From the NCBI RefSeq assembly GCF_048569485.1, contig NC_134358.1:550494097-550558096 (forward strand): a stretch of DNA of 64,000 bases, given 5' to 3'. Every line of letters starts with the position of its first letter. Position 1 is the stretch's first letter. The translations under genes were made by a program, and so were the position numbers. Below are positions 1 through 11,022 of the stretch, one piece after another. The notes under the pieces are model-generated. The model made no database searches. It saw nothing but the letters and a program-made list of their open reading frames with translations, and was not told where the DNA came from. The DNA comes from Anomaloglossus baeobatrachus. Its lineage: Eukaryota; Chordata; Amphibia; Anura; Aromobatidae.

Positions 1-1944
1 ACAAGCCTGCTGCTGGGAGCGGAGCTGCTGAAAGAGGCAGAGCAGAAACTGGACAGCTTGTTACAGGAGGCAGCGAAGAGTCCACTGCTGGGAGACCGTG
101 CAGAAGACGGCGCGGAAGAAATGGCGTCTGACCGCAGGAACCCAGAACCAGGCTCCGCTGCCTGGTGGTACCGAGAGCTGGCCCAGTTTTGCAACCGGCT
201 GGAGACCCGGGTCGTGGAGCAGATTCGGGAGGAACGGATGGAACTGCAGGAGCTGACCGCGGCGGTTCGGGCCTATGAAGGGAGAGCTGCGCGCCGGGTG
301 TCAGGCGGGACGGCGACGACGCAGACCCCAGTGCTACCAACAACGGGTGAGTCGAATGATGCCCCGGCCCGCGCAAGTGCCCCGACCCCTGCTGCCACGT
401 CCGCGGTCCCTGAAGAGGCGTCCGGTGCGGCGACGCTGAAGCAGGCCGCAGCCACGCCAGGTGCGGCCCTCCAAGCCCCAGCGGCTGCAGCGATGCCCTG
501 CTCGGCCCACCAAGACCCAGTCCCTGCAGCGATGCCCTGCCCGGCCCGCCAGGACCAGGCCGCCGCCATCCTGGGCGCGGCCCGCCAAGACCAGGCCGCC
601 GCCATCCTGGGCGCGGCCCGCCAAGACCAGGCCGCCGCCATACAGGGCGCGGCCCGCCAAGCCCCGGCCGCCGCAGCGATGCCCTGCTCGGCCCGCCAAG
701 ACCAGGCCGCCGCCATGCCGGGCGCGGTCCGCCAAGACCAGGCCGTCGCCAAACAGGGCGCGGCCCGCCAAGACCAGGCCGCCGCCATGCCGGGCGCGGC
801 CCGCCAAGACCAGGCCGCCGCCAAACAGGGCGCGGCCCGCCAAGACCAGGCCGCCGCCATGCCGGGCGCGGCCCGCCAAGACAAGGCCGCCGCCATGCTA
901 GGCGCGGCCCGCCAAGGAAAGACTACCTCAGCATTTACCCCGGCCTGTAAGGCCAGAGCTGACACTGCTCCCCAGTCCCCGGAGGTCTCTGATAGGAAGC
1001 CCACGCTGGAGGAAGAATACTGGCAGATGAGGGCCGACATGGAGGCCAAGTTTCCCCAGTGGTTGGTGGATCTGTACCTGCGCCCCCCATGCACCCCTGA
1101 GGAGATTCAGATAACCCCTGCAGCTACACCAGAGAGTCCCCCGCATGGGCCAGAAGGAGAAAGTCCATCCCCAGTCCTGCCATCAGAGGAGTGCCAGGAA
1201 GAACTAAGGGGGGGAGGAGGCCAGGAGGCAGAAGGGCTAACTCCGACGCCAGCCGCAGCAGACTCCTACTCAGAGCCGGAGATGCTGCCATACTCCCGCT
1301 GGGACGAGGAGGACCTGACCCCCTCTGCAGAAGAAGAGCTGCCTAAGAGCCTCACCTGGGAGTTTGTGAGCTGCCCGCTACAGGATCCAGCCCGCAAGAC
1401 ACGGCGCAGAAGAACACAGTTTGCTCCAGCACCACAGTCTCCTGAACAGAGAGCAGTCACCGCCAGAGACCTAAAGGAGAAGCGTATGTTGAGAGAGTCC
1501 AAAGCCCAGGCCAGAGGACCCCTGTGTTATGGCGTAGTGGAAGATTTCAACTTGAAAAGTGGTTATGGCTTCATTGTAGCACCAGGAATAAAAGAAGGGA
1601 TATTTGTAAACCGCAGAGATGTGAACGCTCACCTGCCTAGAGGACACCCTTGCAGAAATCTGAAAATGGGAGATTTGGTACAGTTTACCATGCACCAAGG
1701 TGAAAGGGGATTGTACGCACTTGATGTAACCTTATGTCCCAACAAACCTTACAGTCATCCCATGCCACAAGAAAGACAAGAAAGACAAGAAAGACAAGAC
1801 AGAGATAAAGAACCAGATGTAGAAACAGATGAAGACCAAGAACGGAAAGATAAAGATCCTACAGATGAAGACAGAGACAAAGAGCAAGAAAGTCACAGGT
1901 GCCAGTGCCCAACGTGCCCTCGCCCTAGTGAAAAAGAGGAGTAA
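1..1944 (+). CDS. ORF of the LTR element with Ala/Gln repeats and a cold shock domain (5' end off window)
   Basis: The frame is open to the left window edge; the first in-frame ATG is at 121. In order the product has a charged helical N-terminal part, a tandem run of a 12-residue unit around [10 protein letters not shown] (about 460-920, DNA period 36 bp), an acidic, proline-rich middle, a cold shock domain (about 1528-1734) with GYGFIV and GIFVNRRDV as RNP1- and RNP2-like motifs, and a Lys/Glu/Asp-rich tail ending in a small cysteine cluster (CQCPTC). Cold shock domains bind single-stranded RNA or DNA. Its place 0.7 kb before the 3' LTR suggests an extra 3' ORF or a gag-like protein; which one cannot be told here. 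A host gene that happens to abut the LTR is a weaker alternative. Confidence 0.6.
   Translation, partial: TSLLLGAELLKEAEQKLDSLLQEAAKSPLLGDRAEDGAEEMASDRRNPEPGSAAWWYRELAQFCNRLETRVVEQIREERMELQELTAAVRAYEGRAARRVSGGTATTQTPVLPTTGESNDAPARASAPTPAATSAVPEEASGAATLKQAAATPGAALQAPAAAAMPCSAHQDPVPAAMPCPARQDQAAAILGAARQDQAAAILGAARQDQAAAIQGAARQAPAAAAMPCSARQDQAAAMPGAVRQDQAVAKQGAARQDQAAAMPGAARQDQAAAKQGAARQDQAAAMPGAARQDKAAAMLGAARQGKTTSAFTPACKARADTAPQSPEVSDRKPTLEEEYWQMRADMEAKFPQWLVDLYLRPPCTPEEIQITPAATPESPPHGPEGESPSPVLPSEECQEELRGGGGQEAEGLTPTPAAADSYSEPEMLPYSRWDEEDLTPSAEEELPKSLTWEFVSCPLQDPARKTRRRRTQFAPAPQSPEQRAVTARDLKEKRMLRESKAQARGPLCYGVVEDFNLKSGYGFIVAPGIKEGIFVNRRDVNAHLPRGHPCRNLKMGDLVQFTMHQGERGLYALDVTLCPNKPYSHPMPQERQERQERQDRDKEPDVETDEDQERKDKDPTDEDRDKEQESHRCQCPTCPRPSEKEE
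466..920 (+). repeat. 36-bp coding minisatellite
   Basis: About twelve tandem copies of a GC-rich 36-bp unit inside the LTR-element ORF, keeping frame and encoding a 12-residue repeat. The high GC content leaves long shadow frames open on both strands. Confidence 0.9.
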
Positions 1945-2631
1945 AGTAAAGTACAGAAAAGAAGTACAGAAGTTAAAGTTTTGAAAAGTTTTGTTTGCAA
2001 CGTTTAAGAAATGCGCCCACAAAAACTATTGTGAGAAATAAACTTAAGGCTATGAACTTGCTATAGCCACAAACTCTCGCAGTGTAAATAGTTACACCAG
2101 TGGCACCGCCACCAGGGCCAGCCTGTTTAGGGGCTTGGCTCGTCTGCAACCAGGGGGGCCCGTCCGTAGAAAAGGGCCTTGGCTCACCTGCGACCAGAGA
2201 GCACGCCTGTTTATGGGGCCTTGGCTCACCACCACAAAGAGGGTACCTGGCCAGCACCAACTGTGGAGGCCGCCTCTGAATCCTGCCAGAAGAGGTTGAC
2301 GGCGCGGATCCACCAGGCCAGGTATACCCTGAAACCACCAGCCCATGAAAGCCGCCTCTACATCCTGCCAGAAGTGGCTGAAGTCGCGGCCAACGGGAGA
2401 GGAAGATTGGAGGAAAGGTCTGGGGAAGTAGATGGCCCAGATCTGGTTACCAAAAGAACCGGTGACCTGCCTCCTGAGAGGGTTTTGGGTGGGTTAACGG
2501 ACTTGTGGGTGGAGGGAGGTGATGTCTGATACCTGGTGCTTTTAAAAATGTTTTACATGTTTTAAATGTTTTATGCATTTTAAAATGTTGTCTTGCAGCC
2601 CGAGGACGTGCTGGTGATAACTAAGGGGGAA

Positions 2632-3780
2632 TGTGGCGCCCCTGACCTGGTCAGGCACCACTGAGTACTGCACCCATGCTGGGGACAGTACAATACAGGT
2701 AATCCAGAAGGCTGACAGGGGTGTGGAACACAGGCGCATAGTGATCAGGTCTCACACATGTACCCATGAGAGGACCCCTGGGGATCCCAGGAGGGGGCAA
2801 AGCCTATACCTCCACTGGAATAGTGGCAGGGGGTTAAAAGCCTCCATCTCCTCTCAAGGGGTGTGGTGGAGAGTCTGGTTGCTAGGTGGCGTAGGCAAGA
2901 ACAGGAGAGGAGGAGCAGTGAGTCAGTTAGAAGGAGAACTCCATAGGGCTCAGTGAGGAGCAGACCTGTGGGGCTGTTGCTGTCTAACAGCGCCCGCGCA
3001 GTGGCTACAGACGGGGGAGAACGGTCAACTAGGAGTGCTGCCTGAAAGCCAGCTTCAGCTAGAGAGTGCACGGAGTGGGAAGTACGGAGACTTCTAGAGA
3101 GCACCAGGCCCAACCGGGCGGCAGATCCCGAAGCGAGGATAGATTCACCTTTCCCTGCTAAACCTGCCGGTGTGGGGCTCTTACAGCCCACACCACAACT
3201 ACAAAAGCCGCAGCCACGTAACCGCAAGTAGGGCCCATAGGTCACAGGAGGCAAGAGGCTGGAGTGGCCTGGCCCGGGGAACAAGCACACGGCAACACAA
3301 GAAGGGGAGAGAGGCTCGGAGCATCTTCCCTGGGTGACCCCCATAGGGACTCAAAGTCGGGGTCACCCCAAACCACCAAGGGCTAAGGAAGGCGAGTTTG
3401 TAGTCACCCTCATACAGTCAGCCGGAAGGATACCTGGTTCCCACCTGGTTCATCCCAGCTACGCCCGGGTTACTCACCCTGCCACCTGAAGTGAGTAAAA
3501 ACCCTGAAAGACACTCTGCCTGTGTGTGGTCATTCTGCGACTTGTGGTACTACAGCTTTACAAAGGGCCCTGGGGCTTGCCTCACTCTCAGGAGGCTACT
3601 ACACCCGACTGCACCCACCATCAGCCCCAGGCGTCCTCTAACCTGCAGTGGCGGTCCCCTCTGACCGCAAATACTGAGAGTGGCGTCACGATCAAACACT
3701 GAAGATTCCCTACCTGTGACCAGATCCAGCTACGTGGAGTCCCTGAAGGTATGCACTGATACAACACCGGTGGGGCTTCA
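2632..3780 (+). repeat. 3' LTR (about 1.15 kb)
   Basis: It begins with TGTGGCGCCCC directly after a purine tract and ends in CA where Tc1 sequence begins. It shares the TGTGRCGCCC start and the internal GTGGCGTCACGA segment with the solo LTR at 23309-24502. The left LTR and left target duplication lie outside the window. Confidence 0.75.
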
Positions 3781-4770
3781 CAGCACCAGTCCCTCCTGCA
3801 GCAAAACAACCCCACAATGTGATGCTGCCCCCCCGTGTTTCACAGTTGGGATGATCTTCTTAGGCTTCAAAGCTTCTCCATTTTTCCTACAAACATAACG
3901 ATGGTCATTATGGCCAAACAGTTACATTTTAGTTTTGTCAGACCACAGGACATGTCTCCAAAAATTAAGGTCTTTGTCCCTGTGTGCGTTTGCAAGTATT
4001 CATCTGGCTTTTTTCTGTTTCTTTTGGAGTAATGGCTTCTTCCTGGCAGAGCGGCCTTTCAGCCCATGTTGATACAGGACTCGTTTCACTGTAGATAATG
4101 ACACAATCTTACCAGCTTCCTCCAGCATCTTCACAAGGTCTTTTGCTTTTGTTCTTGGGTTGATATGTACATGTCTGACCAAAGCACGTTCATCTCTGGT
4201 ACAAAGAACCCATCTCCTTCCTGAGCGGTATGATGGCTGGACATTCCCATCTTGTTTGTACTTGCATATAAATATTTGTACAGATGAACGAGGCATCTTC
4301 TGGTATCTTGAAATTGCACCCAAGGATGAACCAGACTTCTGGAAGTCCACAATTCTCTTCCTGAGATCTTGGCTGATTTCTTTCGACTTTCCCATGATGT
4401 TACACATAGAAGCAGTGTGTTTCAGGTGTGCATTAAAAAAGATCCACAGGTGTGTCTGTAATTAACTCAGATGTTGCCAATAAACCAATCAGAAGCTGCC
4501 AAACACATGACATCATCATATGGGCTTTATCATATAGTTTAAAGGCATAGTGCTCTAAGTGTATGGAAACTTTTCACTGTGCAGAAAGTAATAAAAATGC
4601 CTGAAAACATTCTCTCTCTCTCATTATTCTGGCTTTTGACAAATATTAATAATTTTGGTTCCCAATTGAAATAAAACGGGAAATGTTTATTCTGATTTCG
4701 TGTCAGATAGTGAGAAAAACCTGCAGATGTGTCTTTATAGAGAGCGGAAGGAAAAACCTGCTTTTTACTG
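3781..4770 (-). mobile_element. Tc1-A: 5' half of a Tc1/mariner transposon, interrupted by the LTR element
   Basis: The minus strand encodes a Tc1 transposase N-terminus starting MGKSKEISQDLRKRIV near 4395 (helix-turn-helix region), followed after a frame change by catalytic-core sequence including KHGGGSI and LWGCFAA near 3781-3870. The match stops at 3780, where the LTR begins. Left of the gene, GTGTATGGAAAC (4559) and a weaker copy near 4745 look like the internal and outer direct repeats of a Sleeping Beauty-type inverted repeat, so the end is near 4770. The element is dead and its other half should lie left of the window. Confidence 0.75.
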
Positions 4771-5102
4771 ATTTTGTTACATTACATTATTTGTGTACTC
4801 TGATTTGTGTGTGATTCATCAGCACTAAATAGTCTGAGTTCGGGAAGTGAAGTGAGAAAAATATAGGAAAAATGTAAATTTATGGGATAAAATAAATAAA
4901 AATTGCCATGTGCGTATGTGTTCACTCTTTTTTCTACGAAGCCCCTAAAAATTTCTAGTGCAAGCAGTTACCTTCATAAGTCACATGCTTCGTGACAGGA
5001 AGGTCCCCTGTGTGCAATTTACAGTAATTGTCCCGGGGTCTGTCCGTATTTACACACCTTTTCTGAAAGGCTGCAACATCATTATGAGGTTCCACTAACC
5101 AA

Positions 5103-7495
5103 ACAACACCATGAAGACCAAGGAGATCTCTAAACATCCCCATGAAGACAAAGGAGATCTCCAAACAACACCATGAAGACTAAGGAGCGCTCCAAACAAC
5201 ACCATGAAGACAAAGGAGATCTCCAAACAACACCATGAAGACCAAGGAGCTCTCCAACAACACCATGAAGACCAAGGAGATCTCCAAACAACACCATGAA
5301 GACCAAGGAGCTCTCCAAACAACACCATGAAGACCAAGGAGATCTCCAAAGAACACCATGAAGACAAAGGAGATTTCCAAACAACACCATAAAGAACAAG
5401 GAGAACTGCAAACAACACCATGAAGACCAAGGAGCTCTCCAACAACACCATGAAGACCAAGGAGATCTCCAAAGAGCACCATGAAGACAAAGGAGATCTC
5501 CAGACAACACCATGAAGACCAAGGATATCTCCAAAGAACACCATGAAGACAAAGGAGATTTCCAAACAACACCATAAAGAACAAGGAGAACTGCAAACAA
5601 CACCATGAAGACCAAGGAGGTTTCAAAACATCATGAAGACCAAGGAGATCTCCAAATAACACCATGAAGACCAAGGAGGTTTCAAAACATCATGAAGACC
5701 AAGGAGATCTCCAAATAACACCATGAAGACAAAGGAGATTTCCAAACAACACCATAAAGAACAAAGAGCACTGCAAACAACACCATGAAGACCAAGGAGA
5801 TCTCCAAAGAACACCATGAAGACAAAGGAGATTTCCAAACAACACCATAAAGAACAAGGAGAACTGCAAACAACACCATGAAGACCAAGGAGGTTTCAAA
5901 ACATCATGAAGATATTCAAATAACACCATGAAGACAAAGGAGATTTCCAAACAACACCATAAAGAACAAGAAGAACTGCAAACAACACCATGAAGACCAA
6001 GGAGATCTCTAAACAACACCATGAAGACAAAGGAGATCTCCAAACAACACCATGAAGACCAAGGAGATCTCCAAATAACACCATAAAGAACAAGGAGAAC
6101 TGCAAACAACACCATGAAAACCAAGGAGATCTCCAAACAACACCATGAAGACCAAGGAGATCTCCAAACAACATCATGAAGACAAAGGAGATTTCCAAAC
6201 AACACCATAAAGAACAAGGAGAACTGCAAACAACACCATGAAGACCAAGGAGATCTCTAAACAACACCATGAAGACCAAGAAGATCTCCAAACAACACCA
6301 TGAAAACCAAGGAGCTCTCCAAACAACACCATGAAGACAAAGGAGATTTCCAAACAACACCATAAAGAACAAAGAGCACTGCAAACAACACCATGAAGAC
6401 CAAGGAGATCTCCAAAGAACACCATGAAGACAAAGGAGATTTCCAAACAACACCATAAAGAACAAGGAGAACTGCAAACAACACCATGAAGACCAAGGAG
6501 GTTTCAAAACATCATGAAGATATTCAAATAACACCATGAAGACAAAGGAGATTTCCAAACAACACCATAAAGAACAAGAAGAACTGCAAACAACACCATG
6601 AAGACCAAGGAGATCTCTAAACAACACCATGAAGACAAAGGAGATCTCCAAACAACACCATGAAGACCAAGGAGATCTCCAAATAACACCATAAAGAACA
6701 AGGAGAACTGCAAACAACACCATGAAAACCAAGGAGATCTCCAAACAACACCATGAAGACCAAGGAGATCTCCAAACAACATCATGAAGACAAAGGAGAT
6801 TTCCAAACAACACCATAAAGAACAAGGAGAACTGCAAACAACACCATGAAGACCAAGGAGATCTCTAAACAACACCATGAAGACCAAGAAGATCTCCAAA
6901 CAACACCATGAAAACCAAGGAGCTCTCCAAACAACACCATGAAGACCAAGGAGGTTTCAAAACATCATGAAGACCAAGGAGATCTCCAAATAACACAATC
7001 AAGACAAAGATTTCCAAACAACACCATAAAGAACAAGGAGAACTGCAAACAACACCATGAAGACCAAGGAGATCTCTAAACAACACCATGAAGACCAAGA
7101 AGATCTCCAAACAACACCATGAAAGCTAAGGAAATCTCCAAAGAGCACCATGAAGACAAAGGAGATCTCCAGACAACACCATGAAGACCAAGGAGATCTC
7201 CAAAGAACACCATGAAGACCAAGGATATCTCCAAAGAACACCATGAAGACCAAGGATATCTCCCAACACCATGAAGACCAAGGAGGTTTCCAAACACCAT
7301 GAAGACCAAGGAGATCTCCAAACACCATGAAGACCAAGGAGATCTCCATACAACACCATGAAGACAAAGGAGATTTCCAAACAACACCATAAAGAACAAG
7401 GAGAACTGCAAACAACACCATGAAGACCAAGGAAATCTCTAAACAACACCATAAAGATCAAAAAGATCTCCAAACAACACCATGAAGACAAAGAC
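5103..7495 (+). repeat. 31-bp minisatellite derived from a Tc1 transposase start
   Basis: About 77 tandem copies of a 31-bp unit containing CACCATGAAGACCAAGGAGA followed by TCTCCAAACAA. The unit equals the first codons of a Tc1 transposase (M-K-T-K-E, then L/I-S-K-Q) plus a few bases upstream. Copies vary, for example CATAAAGAACAAGGAGAACTG and GTTTCAAAACATCATGAAG subtypes, and subtypes recur in blocks of several hundred bp (5890-6230 is repeated near 6500-6840). The unit lacks minus-strand stops in any frame, which creates long spurious minus-strand ORFs. Confidence 0.95.
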
Positions 7496-8330
7496 AAGTC
7501 ACAGTCAACGTGGTGAGAAGTACAAGTCTGGGTTGAGTTCTTGGAAAATATCCCAGTCTCTGATGATCCCCTGGAGCACCATCAAATCCATTCTCATCAA
7601 GTGGAAAGAACATGGTACCACAACAAACTTGCCAAGAGAGAGCCGCCAACCAAAACTCTCAGCTGAGAAAGGAGGGCATTAATCAGAGAGCAACACAGAG
7701 ACCAAAGGTAACCCTGAAGGAGCTGCAGAGTTCTTAAGCAGAGACTCGAGGATCTGTCCATACAACCATACTTTGTGGAAGAGTGACCAGAAAAAAGCCT
7801 TTACTTACAGGCCAAAAATCAGAAGTCTCATTTTAAGGTTACCAAAAGACATGTGGGAAACTCCCCAATGTATGGAGGAAGGTGCTGTAGTCAGATGAGA
7901 CTGAAATTGAACTTTTTAGCCAAAGTAAATGTTATGTCTGGTGCTAAACAATATGGCTGATCACCACAAGAACACCATCCCCACAGTGAAGCATGGTGGT
8001 GGCAGCATCATGCAGGGAGGGAGTTTGTTTGGCAGCAGAGATGGGGAAAATGGTCAACGTCAAGGGGAAAATGGATCATGTGAAATACAGGGATATTCTT
8101 CAGCAAAAGTTGTTTCAGTCTGTCAGTGATTTGAGACTGGGATGGAGATTTCACCTTCCAACATGACAATGACCAAAAGCTCCTGCTAAAGCGACACTAC
8201 AGTCATGTAAAGGGAAATGTGTAAATGTATTGGAGCGGCCGAGTCACAGTCCAGACCTTAATCCAACTGAGAATCTGTGGTCAGAGGTGAAGATTGATGT
8301 TCACCAGAGGAAACATCTAATGGAAGGAGC
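7482..8330 (+). pseudogene. Tc1-B transposase remnant
   Basis: From 7482 the reading starts MKTK like the satellite unit, then EKYKSGLSSWKISQSL, IPWSTIKSILIKWKEHGTTT and NLPRESRQPKLS, which is the paired DNA-binding region of a Tc1 transposase. A stop follows at 7680. Further pieces of the catalytic domain appear in other frames (7929-8129 with [11 protein letters not shown]). Several stops and shifts make it non-functional. Confidence 0.8.
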
Positions 8331-8909
8331 TGAAGTTTTCAGCTATTTTATTTTGTTGTTTGCTTCACAATAAAAAGAAAATCAAATATTCACAGTTGTA
8401 GGCATGATCTTTACAGGAACTGATGCAAAAAAGAAAAAAATGAAATTCCAGGTTATGAGGTAGGAAAACACAAAAAAATGCCAGAGGGGGAGAAAACGTC
8501 GCAAGGCACTGCACAACCAACGTCCAGACAGTAATATACAGTGCTGGCCAAAAGTATTGGCACCCCTGCAATTCTGTCAGATAATACTCAGTTTCTTCTT
8601 GAAAATGATGGCAATCACAAATTCTTTGGTATTATCTTCATTTAATTTGTCTTCAATGAAAAAAAAAAAATAGTCATAAAGCCAAATTGGATATAATTCC
8701 ACACCAAACATAAAAAAGGGGGTGGACAAAAGTATTGGCACTGTTTGAAAAATCATGTGATGCTTCTGTAATTTGTGTAATAACAGCGCCTGTAACTTAC
8801 CTGTGACACCTAACAGGTGCTGGCAATAATAAATCACACTTGCAGCAGGTGACATGGATTAAAGTTGACTCCACCTCTGTCCTGTGTCCTTGTGTGCACC
8901 ACATTGAGC

Positions 8910-9940
<1,031 letters not shown>

Positions 9941-10523
9941 GGGGTACTTTGCACACTACGACATCGCAGGTGCGATGTTGGTGGGGTCAAATTCAAAGTG
10001 ACGCACATCCAGTGTCGCTCTCGACATCGCAGTGTGTAAAGCCTAGATGATACGATTAACGAGCGCAAAAGCGTCGTAATCGCATCATCGGTGTAGGGTC
10101 GGCGTAAACCATAATTACCTTGCTGCGACGGTCCGATGTTGTTCCTCGTTCCTGTGGCAGAACATATCACTGAGTGTAAAGTCACAGGAGCAAGGAACAT
10201 CTGCTACCTGCGTCCCGGCTGCAATGCGGAAGGAAGGAGGTGGGCGGGATGTTTACATCCTGCTCATCTCCGCCCCTCCGCTGCTATTGGCCGCCTGTCG
10301 TGTGACGTCGCTAAGACGCCGCACGACCCGCCCCCTTAATAAGGAGGTGGTTCGCTGGTCACAGCGACGTCGCAAGACAGGTGAGTGCATGTGAAGCTGC
10401 CGTAGCGATAATATTCACTACGGCAGCTATCACAAGATATTGCATCTGCGACGGGGGCGGGGACTATCGCACTCGACATCACAGCATCGGCTTGCGATGT
10501 CGTAATGTGCAAAGCCCGCCTTA
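9941..10523. mobile_element. TTA-flanked terminal-inverted-repeat MITE inside Tc1-C
   Basis: It begins GGGGTACTTTGCACACTACG and ends with GTGCAAAGCCCGCC, whose reverse complement continues into TTACGACATCGC, matching the left end. TTA lies on both sides, as expected for PIF/Harbinger-type insertion. The interior is GC-rich (CGACGTCGC, TACGGCAGC) and carries no gene. Terminal GCTTTGCACATTACGACATCG resembles GCTTTACACGCTGCGACATC of the elements at 57357 and 62082. Confidence 0.7.
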
Positions 10524-10879
10524 GGCTAAGGGTGCCAATACTTTTGTCTGGCCCATTTTTGGAGTTTTGTGTGAAATGATCAATGATTTGATTTTTGTTT
10601 AATTCTCTTTTGTGTTTTTTCAAAGCAAAATAAATGAAGATAATAATACCAAAGAATTTGTGAATGCAATCATTTTCAAGAAGAAACTGAGTATTATCTG
10701 ACAGAATTGCAGGGGTGCCAATACTTTTGGCCAGCACTGTATATTATAATGGATTGGCACCATATCTTATGCAGCAGGTGCAAGGCTGTATGGACTCATA
10801 TCCATAGGTTCAATGGATATAGAAAAAGAAAATAAGCAACAGTCCAATGTAATGTGAAAAACGACAGGACTCTTTATTA

Positions 10880-11022
10880 GACATCAGAGTATGGGAAGAA
10901 ACCTGAGAACCCGGAGGAAACCCACACAAACGTGGGGAGAACACAAACTCCTGGCAGATGTCGTCTTTGGTGAGATTTCGACCCAAGACCTAAGTGCTAC
11001 AAAGCAACAGTGCTCACTACTA
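10880..11022 (+). repeat. SINE/LINE-tail-like fragment
   Basis: Contains CCCGGAGGAAACCCACACAA and GGGGAGAACACAAACTCCTG, a segment widely seen in fish and amphibian interspersed repeats. A second diverged piece is in the col1a2 intron at 45916-46070. It abuts the satellite array. Confidence 0.55.

Larger units (their letters stand above)
1..3780 (+). mobile_element. LTR retroelement, 3' part only, with 3' LTR
   Basis: The left end lies outside the window. Visible parts in order are a long ORF with a cold shock domain (to 1944), a 0.7-kb non-coding stretch, a purine tract (about 2619-2631) and a 3' LTR (2632-3780) that starts TGTGGCGCCC and ends TTCA. No reverse transcriptase is in view, so the superfamily is not fixed; the LTR matches the solo LTR at 23309-24502. 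The right LTR edge cuts straight into Tc1 transposase sequence, so this element landed in a Tc1. The visible part looks whole, which suggests a fairly young copy. Confidence 0.75.
4771..8511 (+). mobile_element. Tc1-B: Tc1 transposon swollen by an internal minisatellite
   Basis: The flanks resemble a common fish/frog Tc1: a 5' leader (about 4900-5100) with GCCATGTGCGTATGTGTTCA and the ACACCTTTTCTGAAAGG segment just before the start codon, and a 3' end with a CACAATAAAAAGAAAATC tail and GCAAGGCACTG at 8501-8511. The left boundary is approximate. Between them is transposase sequence (7482-8330) broken by stops and frameshifts, with recognisable [14 protein letters not shown] and NPTENLW-like motifs. 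The normal 1.6-kb length is enlarged by the 31-bp array at 5103-7495. Confidence 0.8.

Noticed and set aside
273-1094. Minus-strand and alternate-frame ORFs over the LTR-element ORF
   Set aside because: Shadows caused by the GC-rich 36-bp repeat; only the plus frame has a recognisable domain.
5095-7500. Long minus-strand open frames (up to 313 codons) rich in Trp, Ser, Leu and Phe
   Set aside because: They are by-products of a 31-bp repeat that has no stop on that strand in any frame; the coding logic of the unit is the plus-strand Tc1 start.
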